Counted from the first letter of the stretch, positions 1 through 10,692 are shown. The stretch is DNA of 64,000 nucleotides from Thiorhodococcus minor (GCF_010820565.1 NZ_JAAIJQ010000027.1:1-64000); one strand, 5' to 3'. Notes: generated by a model not told the origin, from the sequence alone. Made by a program: numbers and translations.

Positions 1-308
1 CGCAGCTACATGTCTCATCAGCAGTTCACATGGCAGCCACCTCGCAGGCTGCTAGACTGGCCAGGTTTCTCCTGGCACACCGAAGAGCGCAAAGGCTTTC
101 AACACCTTGCCTGCGAAGCGATGCTCACCCAGAGGGTGAAGCGACGCAGCAATGCAAGCCTCTGTTTTTCTTCGTGTCCTTCGCGCCTTTGCGGTTCCAA
201 CTGCCGAATCTAGGGTGAACGCTTCGCCAGGCGGAGGAGCTAGGCAAACCAACGGCTGGAGGCTGGCCGCTGGCGGCTGACTGCTCTTTCTAGGTTCTAG
301 GAATTCGC
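1..308. other. Intergenic region with two repeat types
   Basis: No convincing gene is seen in this stretch. It holds a CTTTGCG-type repeat near 163-200 and one copy of the CCAGCCA-type repeat near 254-301; a second copy of the latter begins just inside the next gene. The short open frames here have no ribosome binding site or recognisable protein. The window starts inside this region, so a gene further left cannot be judged. Confidence 0.6.
163..200 (-). repeat. Intergenic repeat of the CGCAAAGGCGCGAAGGAC type
   Basis: On the minus strand this reads AACCGCAAAGGCGCGAAGG followed by ACACGAAG, a set of imperfect short direct repeats built on CGCAAAG/CGCGAAG. From memory, very similar strings occur in the intergenic spaces of many GC-rich bacteria. 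Only one copy is seen in this window, so its repeat status here rests on recollection. Confidence 0.4.
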
Positions 309-352
309 CTAAGCTGGCTGCTGGTGGCTGGCGCTCTTTACTAGGCTCAGGA
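254..352 (-). repeat. Two tandem copies of a CCAGCCA-type intergenic repeat
   Basis: Two copies lie side by side (about 254-301 and 311-350). Each reads on the minus strand as CCTAG, an A-rich AAAGAGC box, then degenerate 7-base units of the CCAGCCR type. The same layout is found near 24881, 25017 and 54255. The second copy runs into the 3' end of the neighbouring gene and supplies its last codons. Confidence 0.65.
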
Positions 353-1364
353 AATCGCTCAGCCCGCCACGCCGCCAGAAGCGGCGCAGTCGGCTGGACG
401 TCATGCCCCAGCATCTGCCATCGCAGGGATCCAGCGAGATCCGCCACCCGCTCACTCCGCGGAGCTGGGTCTGGAGCGCCGCACAACGGGCTTGGAAGGA
501 CTGCAGAGCATCCCGCCAGGCTGCAAGGTCGCGATCGACCAGCGCCCGCCAAAGCCTGTCCTCGAACAGGAGTAGTCCTCCGTCACGCGGGCTCCAGGCA
601 TGCAAGTCTCCGCTCGCCAGCGGCTGTCGGCGACCACCTAGCTTCGAGAGGCCAGGCATCAGCGGATCGTCGCCAATCAGAACGGACGGCGGATCCACAG
701 GAGGTGCTGGCAGCCGACCTCCTCCCCAAGTCCAAATGCCGTTGAGCATCGGGCGACCGCGCGCTTCGCGCCGCGCGTTGACGGGATGCGCGTAGAACAG
801 CATCTGCGCCTCATTCATGAGTCGCATCCATTCGGAGGCCCCAGGCCCCTCCGGCAGATATTCGGACATGGGCCGACCGATCACCTCATTGAGCGAGGCC
901 GTGCGCACGCGCGGATCTTGCGGCACCCGCAGATACCAGCGTCCAGGCAGGGGTGCCGCCAATACGAGCCCCTCGTTCCGGAAGTGCGCGTTGAAGGCCT
1001 GGACCAGCGTCAGCGCCTCCTCTTGGGAAGGCTCGAGCCGGTCGGCCCCAAAGACGAGGAGCTGGTCACGGTCCGGACGAAGGTGCACCGGATCCGCATG
1101 CATCCAGAACCCGTCGAGATCGGCCCCCGGGTCGTCGCCGAGGAGGCAGATGGGTGCGGTCGGCGGATCTTGATCGGACGCCAGCTCGAGCCCGAAGGCG
1201 GTCAGGACGGCATGATGAGGGCCAAGTGCTCGGCCTTCCGAGACCTCTCCCCTGGCAAGCCAAAGATCCAGAACAGGTGTGCGCGGCATTGGCTCAGGGA
1301 TGAGGGGCAAGGGCCCGAGCAGACCGGGACAGATGAGCCTGACGCTGCTCGCGCGGTCGGACAT
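309..1364 (-). CDS. RpfE-like conserved protein (COG4255-like)
   Basis: This is a 351-residue soluble protein without signal peptide or membrane segment. Its opening, with a hydrophobic stretch ending in a PLPLIPEP motif, resembles the uncharacterised proteobacterial family often annotated as regulatory protein RpfE or phosphoglycerate-mutase-related; that match is from memory. A longer frame to 1733 exists, but it would lie inside metZ. The ATG at 1364 sits 8 bases past the metZ stop, which suggests cotranscription. The last residues (about SASHQQPA) are encoded by a copy of the CCAGCCA-type repeat, so the C-terminus has probably been replaced or extended. The biochemical role is unknown. 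Confidence 0.65.
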   Translation of the reverse strand: MSDRASSVRLICPGLLGPLPLIPEPMPRTPVLDLWLARGEVSEGRALGPHHAVLTAFGLELASDQDPPTAPICLLGDDPGADLDGFWMHADPVHLRPDRDQLLVFGADRLEPSQEEALTLVQAFNAHFRNEGLVLAAPLPGRWYLRVPQDPRVRTASLNEVIGRPMSEYLPEGPGASEWMRLMNEAQMLFYAHPVNARREARGRPMLNGIWTWGGGRLPAPPVDPPSVLIGDDPLMPGLSKLGGRRQPLASGDLHAWSPRDGGLLLFEDRLWRALVDRDLAAWRDALQSFQARCAALQTQLRGVSGWRISLDPCDGRCWGMTSSRLRRFWRRGGLSDFLSLVKSASHQQPA

Positions 1365-1372
1365 GGCGTCGA

Positions 1373-2620
1373 TCAGAGTCCGGACAGCCCGCGGGCGAGG
1401 TCTTTCTGGATGTCGCCGACATCCTCCAGTCCGACGGCGACGCGCAGGAGTCCGTCCGCGATCCCCGCGCTGGCGCGCTCCTCCGGCGACAGCCGGCCAT
1501 GCGTCGTGGTCGCCGGATGCGTGATGGTCGTCTTGGTGTCGCCCAGATTGGCCGTGATGGAGATCATGCGCGTGGAATCGACCACCTGCCAGGCGCCAGC
1601 CTGTCCGCCCCGCACCTCGAAGGCCAGGATACCGCCGCCACTGCGCTGCTGCTGGCCGACCAAGGCGTGCTGCGGATGATCCGAGCGCCCGGGGTAGTAG
1701 ACGCGCTCGACCGCAGGCTGGACGGTGAGCCAATCGGCCAGCTGCGCCGCGCCTTGGGAGTGCGCCAGCATGCGCAGCTCCAAGGTCTCGAGCCCCTTGA
1801 GGAAGACCCAGGCATTGAAGGAGCTCATGGTCGGACCGGCCGTGCGCAGCACGCCGAAGACCTCTTCACCGACCAGCTTGGCGTCGCCCACCACGGCCCC
1901 GCCGACGCAGCGCCCCTGGCCGTCCAGGTACTTGGTCGCCGAGTGGATGACGATGTCCGCACCCAGCTCCAGGGGCCGCTGCAGGGCCGGGGTGCAAAAG
2001 CAGTTGTCGACGACGAGCAGACAGGCGTGCCGATGCGCGATCTCGGCGAGCTGGCGAAGATCGACCATCTCGGTCAGCGGGTTCGAGGGCGTTTCGCAAA
2101 AGAGGAGGCGCGTGTCGGCATCGATGGCGGCCTCCCAGGCATCCAGGTCGCTCAGAGGCACATAGCTGGTCTGGATGCCGAAGCGCGTCAGATACTTGTT
2201 GAACAGCATGGTGGTGCTGCCGAAGAGACTGCGCGAGGAGAGGATGCGGTCTCCCGTCTTGAGCAGCCCCATGCAGGTCGCCAGGATCGCCCCCATGCCG
2301 GAGGCAGTGGCGACACAGCAGTCCGCGCCCTCAAGGCTCGCGAGCCGCTGCTCGAAGGCGCGCACCGTGGGATTGGTGAAGCGCGAATAGATGTTGCCTT
2401 CGGCCTCGCCGGAAAAACGTGCCGCGGCCTCGGCTGCGCTGGCGAAGACGAAGCTGGAGGTCGCGAAGATGGGCTCGCTGTGCTCGCCCTCGGGCGTGCG
2501 CAGATGTCCGGTGCGAATGGCCCGGGTGGCGAAGCCGGGCGTCGGGTCGAGATCCTCGGGTGCGCTCAAGTCGGCGTCGTCACTCTGAGTTGTAGAGGTC
2601 GATCGCAGCCTCGTCCGCAT
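1373..2620 (-). CDS. metZ: O-succinylhomoserine sulfhydrylase
   Basis: A PLP enzyme of the Cys/Met metabolism family (415 residues) that makes homocysteine from O-succinylhomoserine and sulfide, the direct sulfhydrylation route of methionine synthesis. The PLP lysine is K230 in the [12 protein letters not shown] motif, and the YSRFTNPT motif is at 78-85. The ATG at 2620 makes the gene overlap purF by 41 bases; a TTG at 2569, just after the purF stop, is an alternative start, since the first 17 residues are not conserved in character. The purF-metZ order is typical of pseudomonads and relatives. Cystathionine gamma-synthase is a close relative, but context favours MetZ. Confidence 0.9.
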   Translation of the reverse strand: MRTRLRSTSTTQSDDADLSAPEDLDPTPGFATRAIRTGHLRTPEGEHSEPIFATSSFVFASAAEAAARFSGEAEGNIYSRFTNPTVRAFEQRLASLEGADCCVATASGMGAILATCMGLLKTGDRILSSRSLFGSTTMLFNKYLTRFGIQTSYVPLSDLDAWEAAIDADTRLLFCETPSNPLTEMVDLRQLAEIAHRHACLLVVDNCFCTPALQRPLELGADIVIHSATKYLDGQGRCVGGAVVGDAKLVGEEVFGVLRTAGPTMSSFNAWVFLKGLETLELRMLAHSQGAAQLADWLTVQPAVERVYYPGRSDHPQHALVGQQQRSGGGILAFEVRGGQAGAWQVVDSTRMISITANLGDTKTTITHPATTTHGRLSPEERASAGIADGLLRVAVGLEDVGDIQKDLARGLSGL

Positions 2621-4094
2621 ACTTCTGGCCCTGCTTGGCGCAGTCGTTGCGGCGGGCCTCGAGTGCCTGAAGATACTCGGGCGTCACGTCTCCGGTCACA
2701 TAGTCGCCGTCGAACACCGAGGTATCGAAGCGGTCGACGTGCGACTTGCCCCTCTTCTGAACGGCCTCGATGAGGTCTCCCAGATCCTGGAAGATGAGAC
2801 CATCCGTGCCCAGCTCGCGCCCGACCTCCTCCTCGGAGCGACCGAAGGCGATCAGCTCGCTCGCCGCGGGCATGTCGATCCCGTAGACATTGGGGAAGCG
2901 AACTGGGGGCGCGGCCGATGCGAAATAGACCCGGTGCGCCCCGGCGTCACGTGCCATTTGGATGATCTGCTGGGAGGTCGTGCCGCGCACGATGGAGTCG
3001 TCGACCAAGAGTACGTTCTTCTTGCGGAACTCGAGATCGATGGCGTTGAGCTTCTGGCGCACGGACTTCTTGCGCACCTTCTGTCCCGGCATGATGAAGG
3101 TCCGCCCAATGTAGCGGTTCTTGATGAAGCCCTCGGCGTAGCTGATGCCGAGCTGATTGGCGAGCTGCAAGGCGGCGGTCCGACTGGTGTCCGGCACCGG
3201 GATGACGACGTCGATGTCGTGATTCGACCACTCGCGCCTGATCTTCGCCGCCAGCTTCTTGCCCATGCGCGAGCGCGACTTGTGCACCGAGATGTTATCG
3301 ATGATGGAGTCTGGCCGGGCGAAGTAGACGAACTCGAAGATGCAGGGCGAGAGCTGCGCCTGTGCCACGCATTGACGCGTGTGGAGATCGCCGTCGACGG
3401 AGATGAACACCGCCTCGCCCGGGGCCACGTCGCCGATGAGCTGAAAGCCGATGGTGTCCAGGGCGACGCTCTCGGAGGCGATCATGTACTCCGTGCCCTC
3501 GGGCGTCTCGCGCCGCCCGTAGACCAAGGGACGGATCGCGTTCGGATCGCGGAAGCCGAAGACGCCGAAGCCCGGAATCATGCCCACCGCCGCATAGCCG
3601 CCGCGACAGCGCCGATGCACCCCGGCGACGGCGCGGAAGACATCCTGCTCGTCGATGCGCAGCTTGCCCTGGATCTGCAGCTCGTGGGCGAAGATGTTGA
3701 GCAGGATCTCGGAGTCGGACTCAGTGTTCAGGTGGCGCAAATCGTCCACGAGGAGATCGCGCTTGAGGTCTTCGGCGTTGGTCAGATTGCCGTTGTGCGC
3801 CAGCACGATCCCGTAGGGCGAATTGACGTAGAAGGGCTGCGCCTCCGCCGAGCTGGAGGCGCCCGCGGTGGGATAGCGGACGTGCCCGACGCCCATGGCG
3901 CCGAGCAGTCGGATCATATGACGGGTCTGGAAGACGTCCCGCGCGAGACCATTGTCCTTGCGCAAATGGAGCTTGTCGCGGTGGCAGGTGACGATGCCAG
4001 CCGCATCCTGCCCGCGGTGCTGGAGCACCAGGAGCGCGTCGTAGAGGGATTGGTTGACCGGACTTTTGCCGACGATTCCGACGATACCGCACAT
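2580..4094 (-). CDS. purF: Amidophosphoribosyltransferase
   Basis: First committed enzyme of purine synthesis: it moves the glutamine amide nitrogen onto PRPP to give phosphoribosylamine. The protein (504 residues) starts MCGIVGIVG, placing the catalytic cysteine at position 2, exposed as the N-terminal residue after methionine removal. The class II glutamine amidotransferase half is followed by a phosphoribosyltransferase half with the PRPP loop [14 protein letters not shown] near 365. Length is normal. It lies downstream of cvpA, the classic cvpA-purF pairing, and just upstream of metZ. Confidence 0.97.
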   Translation of the reverse strand: MCGIVGIVGKSPVNQSLYDALLVLQHRGQDAAGIVTCHRDKLHLRKDNGLARDVFQTRHMIRLLGAMGVGHVRYPTAGASSSAEAQPFYVNSPYGIVLAHNGNLTNAEDLKRDLLVDDLRHLNTESDSEILLNIFAHELQIQGKLRIDEQDVFRAVAGVHRRCRGGYAAVGMIPGFGVFGFRDPNAIRPLVYGRRETPEGTEYMIASESVALDTIGFQLIGDVAPGEAVFISVDGDLHTRQCVAQAQLSPCIFEFVYFARPDSIIDNISVHKSRSRMGKKLAAKIRREWSNHDIDVVIPVPDTSRTAALQLANQLGISYAEGFIKNRYIGRTFIMPGQKVRKKSVRQKLNAIDLEFRKKNVLLVDDSIVRGTTSQQIIQMARDAGAHRVYFASAAPPVRFPNVYGIDMPAASELIAFGRSEEEVGRELGTDGLIFQDLGDLIEAVQKRGKSHVDRFDTSVFDGDYVTGDVTPEYLQALEARRNDCAKQGQKYADEAAIDLYNSE

Positions 4095-4215
4095 GAAGAG
4101 AGCCCTCGCCTGCGCCTCACCCGGCGGTCAGACACAATTGATCGAGAGCCGCGCAGAGTAGCTCAGGGAGACCCATGCTTCAACTCGATCGGACCAGAGG
4201 TAGCGCGTGGCTGGC

Positions 4216-4707
4216 TCAAATCTCCTTGAGCCTGACCTGCAGCTCCTGAGGAACCATGCTCAGCATCCAGCCGGCCATGCCCTGAAAATCATCGATGAGA
4301 CCGGACTCGCCCCACCAAGGCTCCGACGGCAGAGGCGTGAGCGCCACCAGAAAGACCGCCATGGCAACCATGACGGCACCGCGCGCGCCACCGAAGAAGA
4401 GCCCCAGCAAACGATCGGTGCCGGTGAGGCCGGCCTTGTCGACCAGCGCCGTGAGCAGCGCGCCAAGGATGGCGCCAGCCACAAGGGTCAAGAGCACGAG
4501 CCCGACAAAGGCGACCGCGACGCGCACCTCCGGCTGCGAGAGCTGAGCGGTCAGCAGATCTGCGGCATCGCGATGAAACACCCAAGCCACGACCAGCGCG
4601 AGGATCCAGACGCCCAGGGAGACCACTTCCCTGACCAAGCCACGGGCGAGCCCGACCAAGGCTGACAGCACGATGATGGCGATGATGCTGTAGTCGACCC
4701 AGTTCAT
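4216..4707 (-). CDS. cvpA: CvpA family inner-membrane protein
   Basis: A 163-residue membrane protein with about four hydrophobic segments (roughly 5-25, 30-48, 62-85 and 100-122). It begins MNWVDYSIIAIIVLSALVG, the typical start of CvpA, the colicin V production family. In enteric bacteria CvpA is linked to colicin V export and envelope robustness; its molecular role is unsettled. It lies directly upstream of purF and downstream of the SPOR-protein gene, as in many gammaproteobacteria. Confidence 0.93.
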   Translation of the reverse strand: MNWVDYSIIAIIVLSALVGLARGLVREVVSLGVWILALVVAWVFHRDAADLLTAQLSQPEVRVAVAFVGLVLLTLVAGAILGALLTALVDKAGLTGTDRLLGLFFGGARGAVMVAMAVFLVALTPLPSEPWWGESGLIDDFQGMAGWMLSMVPQELQVRLKEI

Positions 4708-4815
4708 TCGGACTCCTGAAGGCTAAGGGCGCCTGAGAACGGCGGTCGCGCCCAGGGCAGAGCGCGTGCCCAGCCGCGGCCATCGTGAGCGAAAGGCAGG
4801 GTGGCAGCCATACGA

Positions 4816-5532
4816 CTAGGGATAGCGCTGGATCAAGGTGTCGAGCTTCTGCTGCTGGCGCAGCATGGCAGCGGCGCGCTCGGCGGCATCACGGTCGACC
4901 TCCGGGCCCACGCGCACCCGGTAGAAGGTCTTGCCGCGAACCTCCGCCCTCTCGACGAAGGCGGTGAATCCCGCGCCCTTCAACTTGTCCGCAAGGGCGC
5001 TCGCCGAGGCGGAGGAGCCCAGACTCGCGACCTGCACCACCCAGGAGGGGACAGCATCCGCCCTGGGTGGCGGCGGAGGCGGTGGCGCGGCCGTCCGCGG
5101 CGCCGGCTTGGGCTCGGCGGCCGGACGCGCCGCCGTGCTCGGCCGCGAGGATGGGCTCGGCGCCGCCTGGGGCGGCGTCGGCGCGGGCAGATCGGCCGGC
5201 CTGGCGGGCGGCGGGAGATCGGCGCCGGTGATCTGACCGGGCTGCAGACCGCTCAAGTCCGCCTCAGGCTCACCGAACGACTCGGGCGGCGGCACGTCGA
5301 GCTGGACGCTGTCGTCCGTCGATCCCAGTGCCGAGCCATCGTCCGGCTGATCGGGCAAGGGGATATCGAGTCCCGGATCGAAATCGCTGCCGAAACCTGG
5401 CTCATCCGGAAGCAGCGCGGTATCCACCGGCGGCGCCAACGAATCGTCCTCGAACAGCATGGGCACGAAGATCACCGCCAGAGCGACGATGACGACCGCA
5501 CCCACCAAACGTCTCTTAGCTCCTTCTCGCAT
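4816..5532 (-). CDS. dedD: SPOR domain protein, DedD-like
   Basis: A 238-residue bitopic inner-membrane protein. A single transmembrane segment (about 8-26) follows a basic N-terminus. A long Pro/Ala/Asp-rich linker then leads to a C-terminal SPOR domain (about 160-236) that in this family binds denuded peptidoglycan at the division septum. In E. coli DedD helps cell constriction. The position between folC and cvpA is the canonical dedD locus. The linker contains a polyproline run (about 148-156) followed by the conserved WVVQVASLGS opening of the SPOR fold. Confidence 0.88.
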   Translation of the reverse strand: MREGAKRRLVGAVVIVALAVIFVPMLFEDDSLAPPVDTALLPDEPGFGSDFDPGLDIPLPDQPDDGSALGSTDDSVQLDVPPPESFGEPEADLSGLQPGQITGADLPPPARPADLPAPTPPQAAPSPSSRPSTAARPAAEPKPAPRTAAPPPPPPPRADAVPSWVVQVASLGSSASASALADKLKGAGFTAFVERAEVRGKTFYRVRVGPEVDRDAAERAAAMLRQQQKLDTLIQRYP

Positions 5533-5630
5533 AGATCTTCACTCGATTTCCGAGGGCACTTTCAACACCCACGCGTTCACGTCAAGCCCGGTCGTCGGGT
5601 GCCGGGGAGTATACCCCGCGAGCGGCGGCT

Positions 5631-6977
5631 TCAGATACCGTCCAGACGGCGCAGGCCCTGCCCCACGGTGGTGAAGGACCCCACGACCAGCAGACAGTCC
5701 CCCGGCCGGGACGCCGCCAGAGCAGTCTCGATGGCTGAGCCGACATCCTGATAGAGGCCCGCGATCGCCTCTCCCAGGACAGGGTCGAGACGTTGCCCAA
5801 GGGCGTCGACCGACATCGCGCGCGCATCGTCGCTCTGCGCGAGAAACCAGTCGCCGACCCATGGCCGCAGCGGCCCGACGATCGCCTCCGGCCGTTTGTC
5901 GGCGAGGACCGCCAGGACAGCGCGCACCCGCCCACTGCAGTGGAAGTCCTCCAAGTTGGCCGCCAGTGCGCGCGCCGCCTCGCCATTGTGGGCGACATCC
6001 AGGATCCAGGTGACCTCGCCCGGGACGACCTGGAAGCGCCCTGGCACCAAGGCCCGCCCGAGGCCTTTGCGCAGCGCCGCCGCAGAGATGGGCAGGCGCT
6101 CGGCCAGACACTGCAGCGCGGTGATGGCGCTGGCCGCATTATCCAGCTGAAATCGGCCACGCATGGCCGGGAGAGGCAACGCCAGGCGCCGCTCACCCAT
6201 CCCGCGCAGCATCCACCCGGATTCGGCCGGCTCGATGGCGATCTCGCGCCCGAGCTGAATCGGCTGGGCGGCGCGCTCCTCAGCCGCTCCTCGCAATGCT
6301 GCGGGGGCATCCCACTGCCCGATGATCGCCGGGCGGCCGGCGCGGAAGATTCCGGCCTTCTCGCGCGCGATCGCATCTAAGCTGTCGCCGAGCCAGGCCG
6401 TGTGATCACGTCCGATGCTGGTGACCACAGAGACGTCCGGGTCGATGATGTTGACCGCGTCCAACCGCCCTCCGAGCCCCACCTCGAGCACCAGGAGGTC
6501 GGGCTCCTCGCGCGCGAAGATCTCCAAGGCCGCAAGCGTGCCAAACTCGAAGTAGGTCAGAGCCACATGCTCGCGGGCGGCCTCCACACGCTCGAAGGCC
6601 CGGCACAGGGTGGCGTCAGAGACCGGCCGACCATCGCGCTTGACGCGCTCGTTGTAGTCGACCAAGTGGGGCGAGGTGTAGCTGCCGCAGCTGTAGCCAG
6701 CGGCGAGCGCCATGGCCTCGAGCATCGCCACGCAGGAGCCCTTGCCATTGGTGCCCGCAACGGTGATGACCGGACACCCCAGCCGCTCCGACCGGAGCCG
6801 TCGCCAGACCTGATCGACACGCGCGAGCCCGAGCTCGATCTGTTTCGGGTGGATGGAGAGCTGCCACTCGAGCCATGCCTGCACAGTGTCAGGACAGGCC
6901 TTCACGGGCACCGATTCCGCATCGCCCTGAGATCCCGAGCTTGGGCCCTCGGGATCAGCCCGACCGGCAGTGGCCAT
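5631..6977 (-). CDS. folC: Bifunctional folylpolyglutamate/dihydrofolate synthase
   Basis: An ATP-dependent ligase of the Mur-ligase family (448 residues) that adds glutamate to dihydropteroate and to tetrahydrofolates. The P-loop GTNGKGS lies at 75-81, later than usual because of a roughly 25-residue N-terminal extension. The real start may be internal, although no better ATG is obvious. YTSPHLVDYNERVK follows, as expected for this family. It sits 9 bases after the accD stop in the same direction, the usual accD-folC pair. Confidence 0.95.
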   Translation of the reverse strand: MATAGRADPEGPSSGSQGDAESVPVKACPDTVQAWLEWQLSIHPKQIELGLARVDQVWRRLRSERLGCPVITVAGTNGKGSCVAMLEAMALAAGYSCGSYTSPHLVDYNERVKRDGRPVSDATLCRAFERVEAAREHVALTYFEFGTLAALEIFAREEPDLLVLEVGLGGRLDAVNIIDPDVSVVTSIGRDHTAWLGDSLDAIAREKAGIFRAGRPAIIGQWDAPAALRGAAEERAAQPIQLGREIAIEPAESGWMLRGMGERRLALPLPAMRGRFQLDNAASAITALQCLAERLPISAAALRKGLGRALVPGRFQVVPGEVTWILDVAHNGEAARALAANLEDFHCSGRVRAVLAVLADKRPEAIVGPLRPWVGDWFLAQSDDARAMSVDALGQRLDPVLGEAIAGLYQDVGSAIETALAASRPGDCLLVVGSFTTVGQGLRRLDGI

Positions 6978-6986
6978 TCCTCGCGG

Positions 6987-7892
6987 TCAGACCGGGACGA
7001 CGGTGCGGCAATAGCGCGGACGCGCGCCGAGGATCGCCAGCAGATCGGCGATGCGCTCACGGAGATCGCGGCGATCGATGATCATGTCGAGCGCGCCCTT
7101 CTCCACGAGAAACTCGCTGCGCTGGAAGCCTTCCGGCAGCTTTTCGCGCACCGTCTGCTCGATCACGCGCGGACCCGCGAAGCCGATCAGCGCATTGGGC
7201 TCGGCGATGTTGATGTCCCCCAGCATGGCGAGACTTGCCGAAACGCCACCCATGGTCGGATCCGTCATGACCGAGATGAAGGGCAGCGCGCGCTCGCGCA
7301 TCTTGCCGAGCGCCGCGCTGGTCTTGGCCATCTGCATGAGGGAGAAGAGGCTCTCCTGCATGCGCGCACCGCCGCTGGCCGAAAAGCAGACGTAGGCGGA
7401 ATTCTGCTCCAGCGCGGCCTCGACGCCGCGCACGAAGCGCTCGCCGACCACGGACCCCATGGAGCCGCCCATGAAGCTGAACTCGAAGGCCGCGGCCACG
7501 ATGGGCGTTTCCTTGAGCTGGCCGCGCATCACCACCATGGCCTCCTTCTCGGAGGACTGCTTCTGCGCCTGGCTGATGCGGTCCTTGTACTTCTTGAGGT
7601 CCTTGAACTTGAGCGGGTCCAAGGACTCCAGGCCCTCGCCGATCTCCTCCCGCCCCTCGGGATCCAGGAAGGCCTCGAGACGCTTGCGTGCCGTCAGCCG
7701 GCTATGGTGACCACACTTGGGGCAGACCTCGAGATTTCGCTCGAGCTCGGCGCGATAGAGGATGGCGTGACAACCGGGGCATTTCGCCCAAACGCCCTCC
7801 GGAACCGCACGTTTGGTGCTGGCCTCGATTCGAATGCGGCTCGGAATGAGCTTCTCGAACCAACTCTTGCCCTTGTCCATCGCCTGTTTCAC
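6987..7892 (-). CDS. accD: Acetyl-CoA carboxylase carboxyltransferase beta subunit
   Basis: The beta subunit of the carboxyltransferase that makes malonyl-CoA for fatty-acid synthesis (301 residues). A four-cysteine zinc ribbon is present (C38, C41, C57, C60), followed by the crotonase-like core with [14 protein letters not shown] and the [10 protein letters not shown] motif. It works with AccA, which is not in the window. Its place between trpA and folC is standard in gammaproteobacteria. Confidence 0.97.
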   Translation of the reverse strand: MKQAMDKGKSWFEKLIPSRIRIEASTKRAVPEGVWAKCPGCHAILYRAELERNLEVCPKCGHHSRLTARKRLEAFLDPEGREEIGEGLESLDPLKFKDLKKYKDRISQAQKQSSEKEAMVVMRGQLKETPIVAAAFEFSFMGGSMGSVVGERFVRGVEAALEQNSAYVCFSASGGARMQESLFSLMQMAKTSAALGKMRERALPFISVMTDPTMGGVSASLAMLGDINIAEPNALIGFAGPRVIEQTVREKLPEGFQRSEFLVEKGALDMIIDRRDLRERIADLLAILGARPRYCRTVVPV

Positions 7893-8025
7893 TGTGCCAC
7901 CTGCCTGGATCTGGTCTCGTCATGTCTAAGCTCTGCGCGCCTGGGAACACGGCCCGATTCGCGTGGCGAGGAGACCGCGGCCGGTCCGGCGCCCGCTCCT
8001 CGTCCTAGCTGCCGAGGCAGCGCAA

Positions 8026-8832
8026 TCAGTCGGCGTCGATCGCCGCCCGCAGACTGGAAAGAAAGTCGCCGATGGTCGCGGGGATCTCGGCGGGCGTGTC
8101 CGCAAGCGCTTCGATACGACTCACGATCGCACTGCCGACGATCACCGCGTCAGCCACCTTCGACACCTTGCCAGCCGTCTCGGGATCCTTGATCCCGAAG
8201 CCCACGCCGACCGGCAAGGGGATGGTCCGCCGGATCGCCTCGACGTGCTCGGCCACGTCCCCTGCGTCCAGATTGGCGGCTCCGGTCACGCCCTTGACCG
8301 AGACGTAATAAACGAAGCCCGAGGCCACTTCACCGATCCGCGCGATGCGATCCTGCGTGGAGGTCGGTGCGAGCAGATAGACGAGATCCAGGCCCTGCGC
8401 CTTCATGGTCGCGACCAGGTCGTGACCTTCCTCTGGCGGGACGTCGACGATCAGGGCGCCATCCACCCCGGCTTCTCGGGCCTGCTCGGAGAAGGCGGCA
8501 TAGCCCATGACCTCGATGGGATTGAGATAGCCCATGAGCACGACGGGCGTGTCCGCATCCTGCGCGCGAAACGCGCGAACCATGGCGAGGACATCGGCGA
8601 GCCGCACACCCTTGGCGAGTGCGCGCTCGGTCGCGCGCTGAATCACCGGACCGTCGGCCATGGGATCGGAGAAGGGCACGCCGAGCTCGATGATGTCCGC
8701 GCCCGCGGCCACCATGGCGTGCATCAGGGGGACCGTCGTCGTAGGCTCCGGATCTCCCGCCGTCACAAAGGGGACCAGCGCGGTCCGACCCTGCGCCTTC
8801 AGCTGTTCGAATCTCTTGGCGATACGGCTCAT
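8026..8832 (-). CDS. trpA: Tryptophan synthase alpha chain
   Basis: A TIM-barrel lyase (268 residues) that cleaves indole-3-glycerol phosphate to indole for the beta subunit. The catalytic glutamate is in [12 protein letters not shown] and the catalytic aspartate in [10 protein letters not shown]. The start ATG overlaps the trpB stop by 4 bases, so translation is probably coupled and supports equal synthesis of the two subunits. Confidence 0.97.
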   Translation of the reverse strand: MSRIAKRFEQLKAQGRTALVPFVTAGDPEPTTTVPLMHAMVAAGADIIELGVPFSDPMADGPVIQRATERALAKGVRLADVLAMVRAFRAQDADTPVVLMGYLNPIEVMGYAAFSEQAREAGVDGALIVDVPPEEGHDLVATMKAQGLDLVYLLAPTSTQDRIARIGEVASGFVYYVSVKGVTGAANLDAGDVAEHVEAIRRTIPLPVGVGFGIKDPETAGKVSKVADAVIVGSAIVSRIEALADTPAEIPATIGDFLSSLRAAIDAD

Positions 8833-10079
8833 AGCACCAGCCCGTCGTGACGCGCGACCGTGTGCATGTCCTTGTCGCCACGACCAGAAAGATTGATCAG
8901 GATGCTCTGATCCTTGCGCATCGTCGCCGCGAGCTTGTGGGCATAGGCCAGGGCGTGGCTCGACTCGAGCGCCGGGATGATGCCTTCGGTGCGGGTGAGG
9001 TGGTGGAAGGCGGTCAGCGCCTCGTCGTCCGTAACCGAATCATAGTGCGCGCGCTTGCTGTCCTTCAGCCAGGCGTGCTCTGGGCCGACGCCCGGGTAGT
9101 CGAGACCGGCCGAGATGGAATGGGTCTCGATGATCTGGCCGTTCGCGTCCTCCATCAGATAGGTGCGATTGCCATGCAGGACACCCGGCTTGCCGGCGCA
9201 CAGCGGCGCGGCGTGATGGCCGGTCTGCAGACCCTCGCCGCCCGCCTCGACCCCGTAGATGGCAACGTCCGGGTCATCGATGAAGGGATAGAAGAGCCCG
9301 ATGGCATTGGAGCCGCCGCCGACGCAGGCGACCAGCGCGTCCGGCAGACGCCCGGTGCGCTCCAGCATCTGCGCACGCGCCTCGCGACCGATCACCGCCT
9401 GGAAGTCGCGCACCATCATGGGATAGGGATGCGGACCCGCCACCGTGCCGATGATGTAGAAGGTGTTGTCGATATTGGTGACCCAGTCGCGCATCGCCTC
9501 GTTGAGGGCATCCTTGAGGGTGCGCGAGCCCGACTTGACCGACACCACCTCGGCGCCCAGCAGGCGCATGCGGTAGACGTTTGCCTCCTGCCGCGCAACG
9601 TCCACCTCGCCCATGTAGACGATGCACTCCAGCCCCAGTCTGGCGGCCACGGTGGCCGAGGCCACGCCGTGCTGACCGGCGCCCGTCTCGGCGATGATCC
9701 GGGTCTTGCCCATGCGGCGCGCGAGCAGCGCCTGGCCGATGGTGTTGTTGACCTTGTGCGCGCCCGTATGGTTGAGATCCTCGCGCTTGAGGAAGATCTG
9801 TGCCCCACCCACCTCGCGGCTCCAGCGCTCGGCGTGATAGATGGGCGAGGGACGGCCGACATAGTCGCGCAGATCGGCGTCCAGCTCGGCGAGAAACTCA
9901 GGATCGGATTTGCAGCGCTCGTAGGCCTGTTTGAGCTCGTCGAGCGGATGCATGAGCGTCTCGGGGACGAACATGCCTCCATAAGGCCCGAAGTGCCCAA
10001 CGGCGTCCGGCAGACTGTAGGCCGCCTCGCGACCCGACGCCATGCCTTCCGCATGGCTGTTATCGGCGCTTGTCGCCAT
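8829..10079 (-). CDS. trpB: Tryptophan synthase beta chain
   Basis: A PLP enzyme that joins indole and serine to give tryptophan (416 residues). The Schiff-base lysine is K109 in NHTGAHKVN, and the PLP phosphate loop GGGSNAIG is present. The gene overlaps trpF by 20 bases and trpA by 4, giving a compact trpF-trpB-trpA operon. The first 25 residues vary in this family, so a slightly later start is possible. Confidence 0.97.
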   Translation of the reverse strand: MATSADNSHAEGMASGREAAYSLPDAVGHFGPYGGMFVPETLMHPLDELKQAYERCKSDPEFLAELDADLRDYVGRPSPIYHAERWSREVGGAQIFLKREDLNHTGAHKVNNTIGQALLARRMGKTRIIAETGAGQHGVASATVAARLGLECIVYMGEVDVARQEANVYRMRLLGAEVVSVKSGSRTLKDALNEAMRDWVTNIDNTFYIIGTVAGPHPYPMMVRDFQAVIGREARAQMLERTGRLPDALVACVGGGSNAIGLFYPFIDDPDVAIYGVEAGGEGLQTGHHAAPLCAGKPGVLHGNRTYLMEDANGQIIETHSISAGLDYPGVGPEHAWLKDSKRAHYDSVTDDEALTAFHHLTRTEGIIPALESSHALAYAHKLAATMRKDQSILINLSGRGDKDMHTVARHDGLVL

Positions 10080-10692
10080 CTCTTACCCCTTGCATGAAGC
10101 CAAAAATACGCTCGGCGTCCTTGACGCCCTTGGCTGCCTCGACACCGCCGCTGACATCGACGCCATAGGGCCTGACCTGCTCGATCGCACGCGCGACGCT
10201 CCCCGCATCGAGCCCGCCAGCCAAGATGATCTTCGGCGCCAGATCGGCCGGAACGCGATCCCAGTCGAAGCTGGCACCCGTGCCTCCGGCGCGACCGGGC
10301 TGAAAGGTATCCAATAGCAGGCCATCGGCGTCGGCATAGCGCTCGCGCTCCGCATGCAGATCGATCTCGGGCCGCATTCGCAGCGCCTTGATCCAGCGCC
10401 TGCCGAAGCCGGCGCAATCGCGCGGACCCTCATCCCCGTGGAACTGCAGCAGATCGAGCGGGACCTGCTCGATCACGGCCGCGACGACTTCAGGGTCCTC
10501 ATCGACGAAGAGGCCCACGGCCGTCACGAAAGGAGGTAGCAGCTTGCAGAGCGCGGCGGCCTGCTCCGCGGTGACGGCGCGCGGGCTCGGCGGATAAAGC
10601 ACGAAGCCAACCGCGTCGGCCCCAGCCGCCACGGCGGCCTGGACGTCGGACGCACGTGTCAGACCGCAAATCTTAACCCGGGTTCGAATCAT
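10060..10692 (-). CDS. trpF: Phosphoribosylanthranilate isomerase
   Basis: Third step of tryptophan synthesis. The ATG at 10692 gives a 210-residue protein starting [11 protein letters not shown]; the C9 of KICG is the general base and the aspartate in LLDTFQPG is the general acid. The open frame extends further upstream, but that part has no family similarity. The gene stands alone from trpC, as is common in pseudomonad-like trp organisation. Confidence 0.95.
   Translation of the reverse strand: MIRTRVKICGLTRASDVQAAVAAGADAVGFVLYPPSPRAVTAEQAAALCKLLPPFVTAVGLFVDEDPEVVAAVIEQVPLDLLQFHGDEGPRDCAGFGRRWIKALRMRPEIDLHAERERYADADGLLLDTFQPGRAGGTGASFDWDRVPADLAPKIILAGGLDAGSVARAIEQVRPYGVDVSGGVEAAKGVKDAERIFGFMQGVRDGDKRR

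Noticed and set aside
309-1733. 474-codon minus frame as a single gene
   Set aside because: The first 123 codons lie inside metZ and are arginine-rich shadow; the ATG at 1364 fits the real gene.
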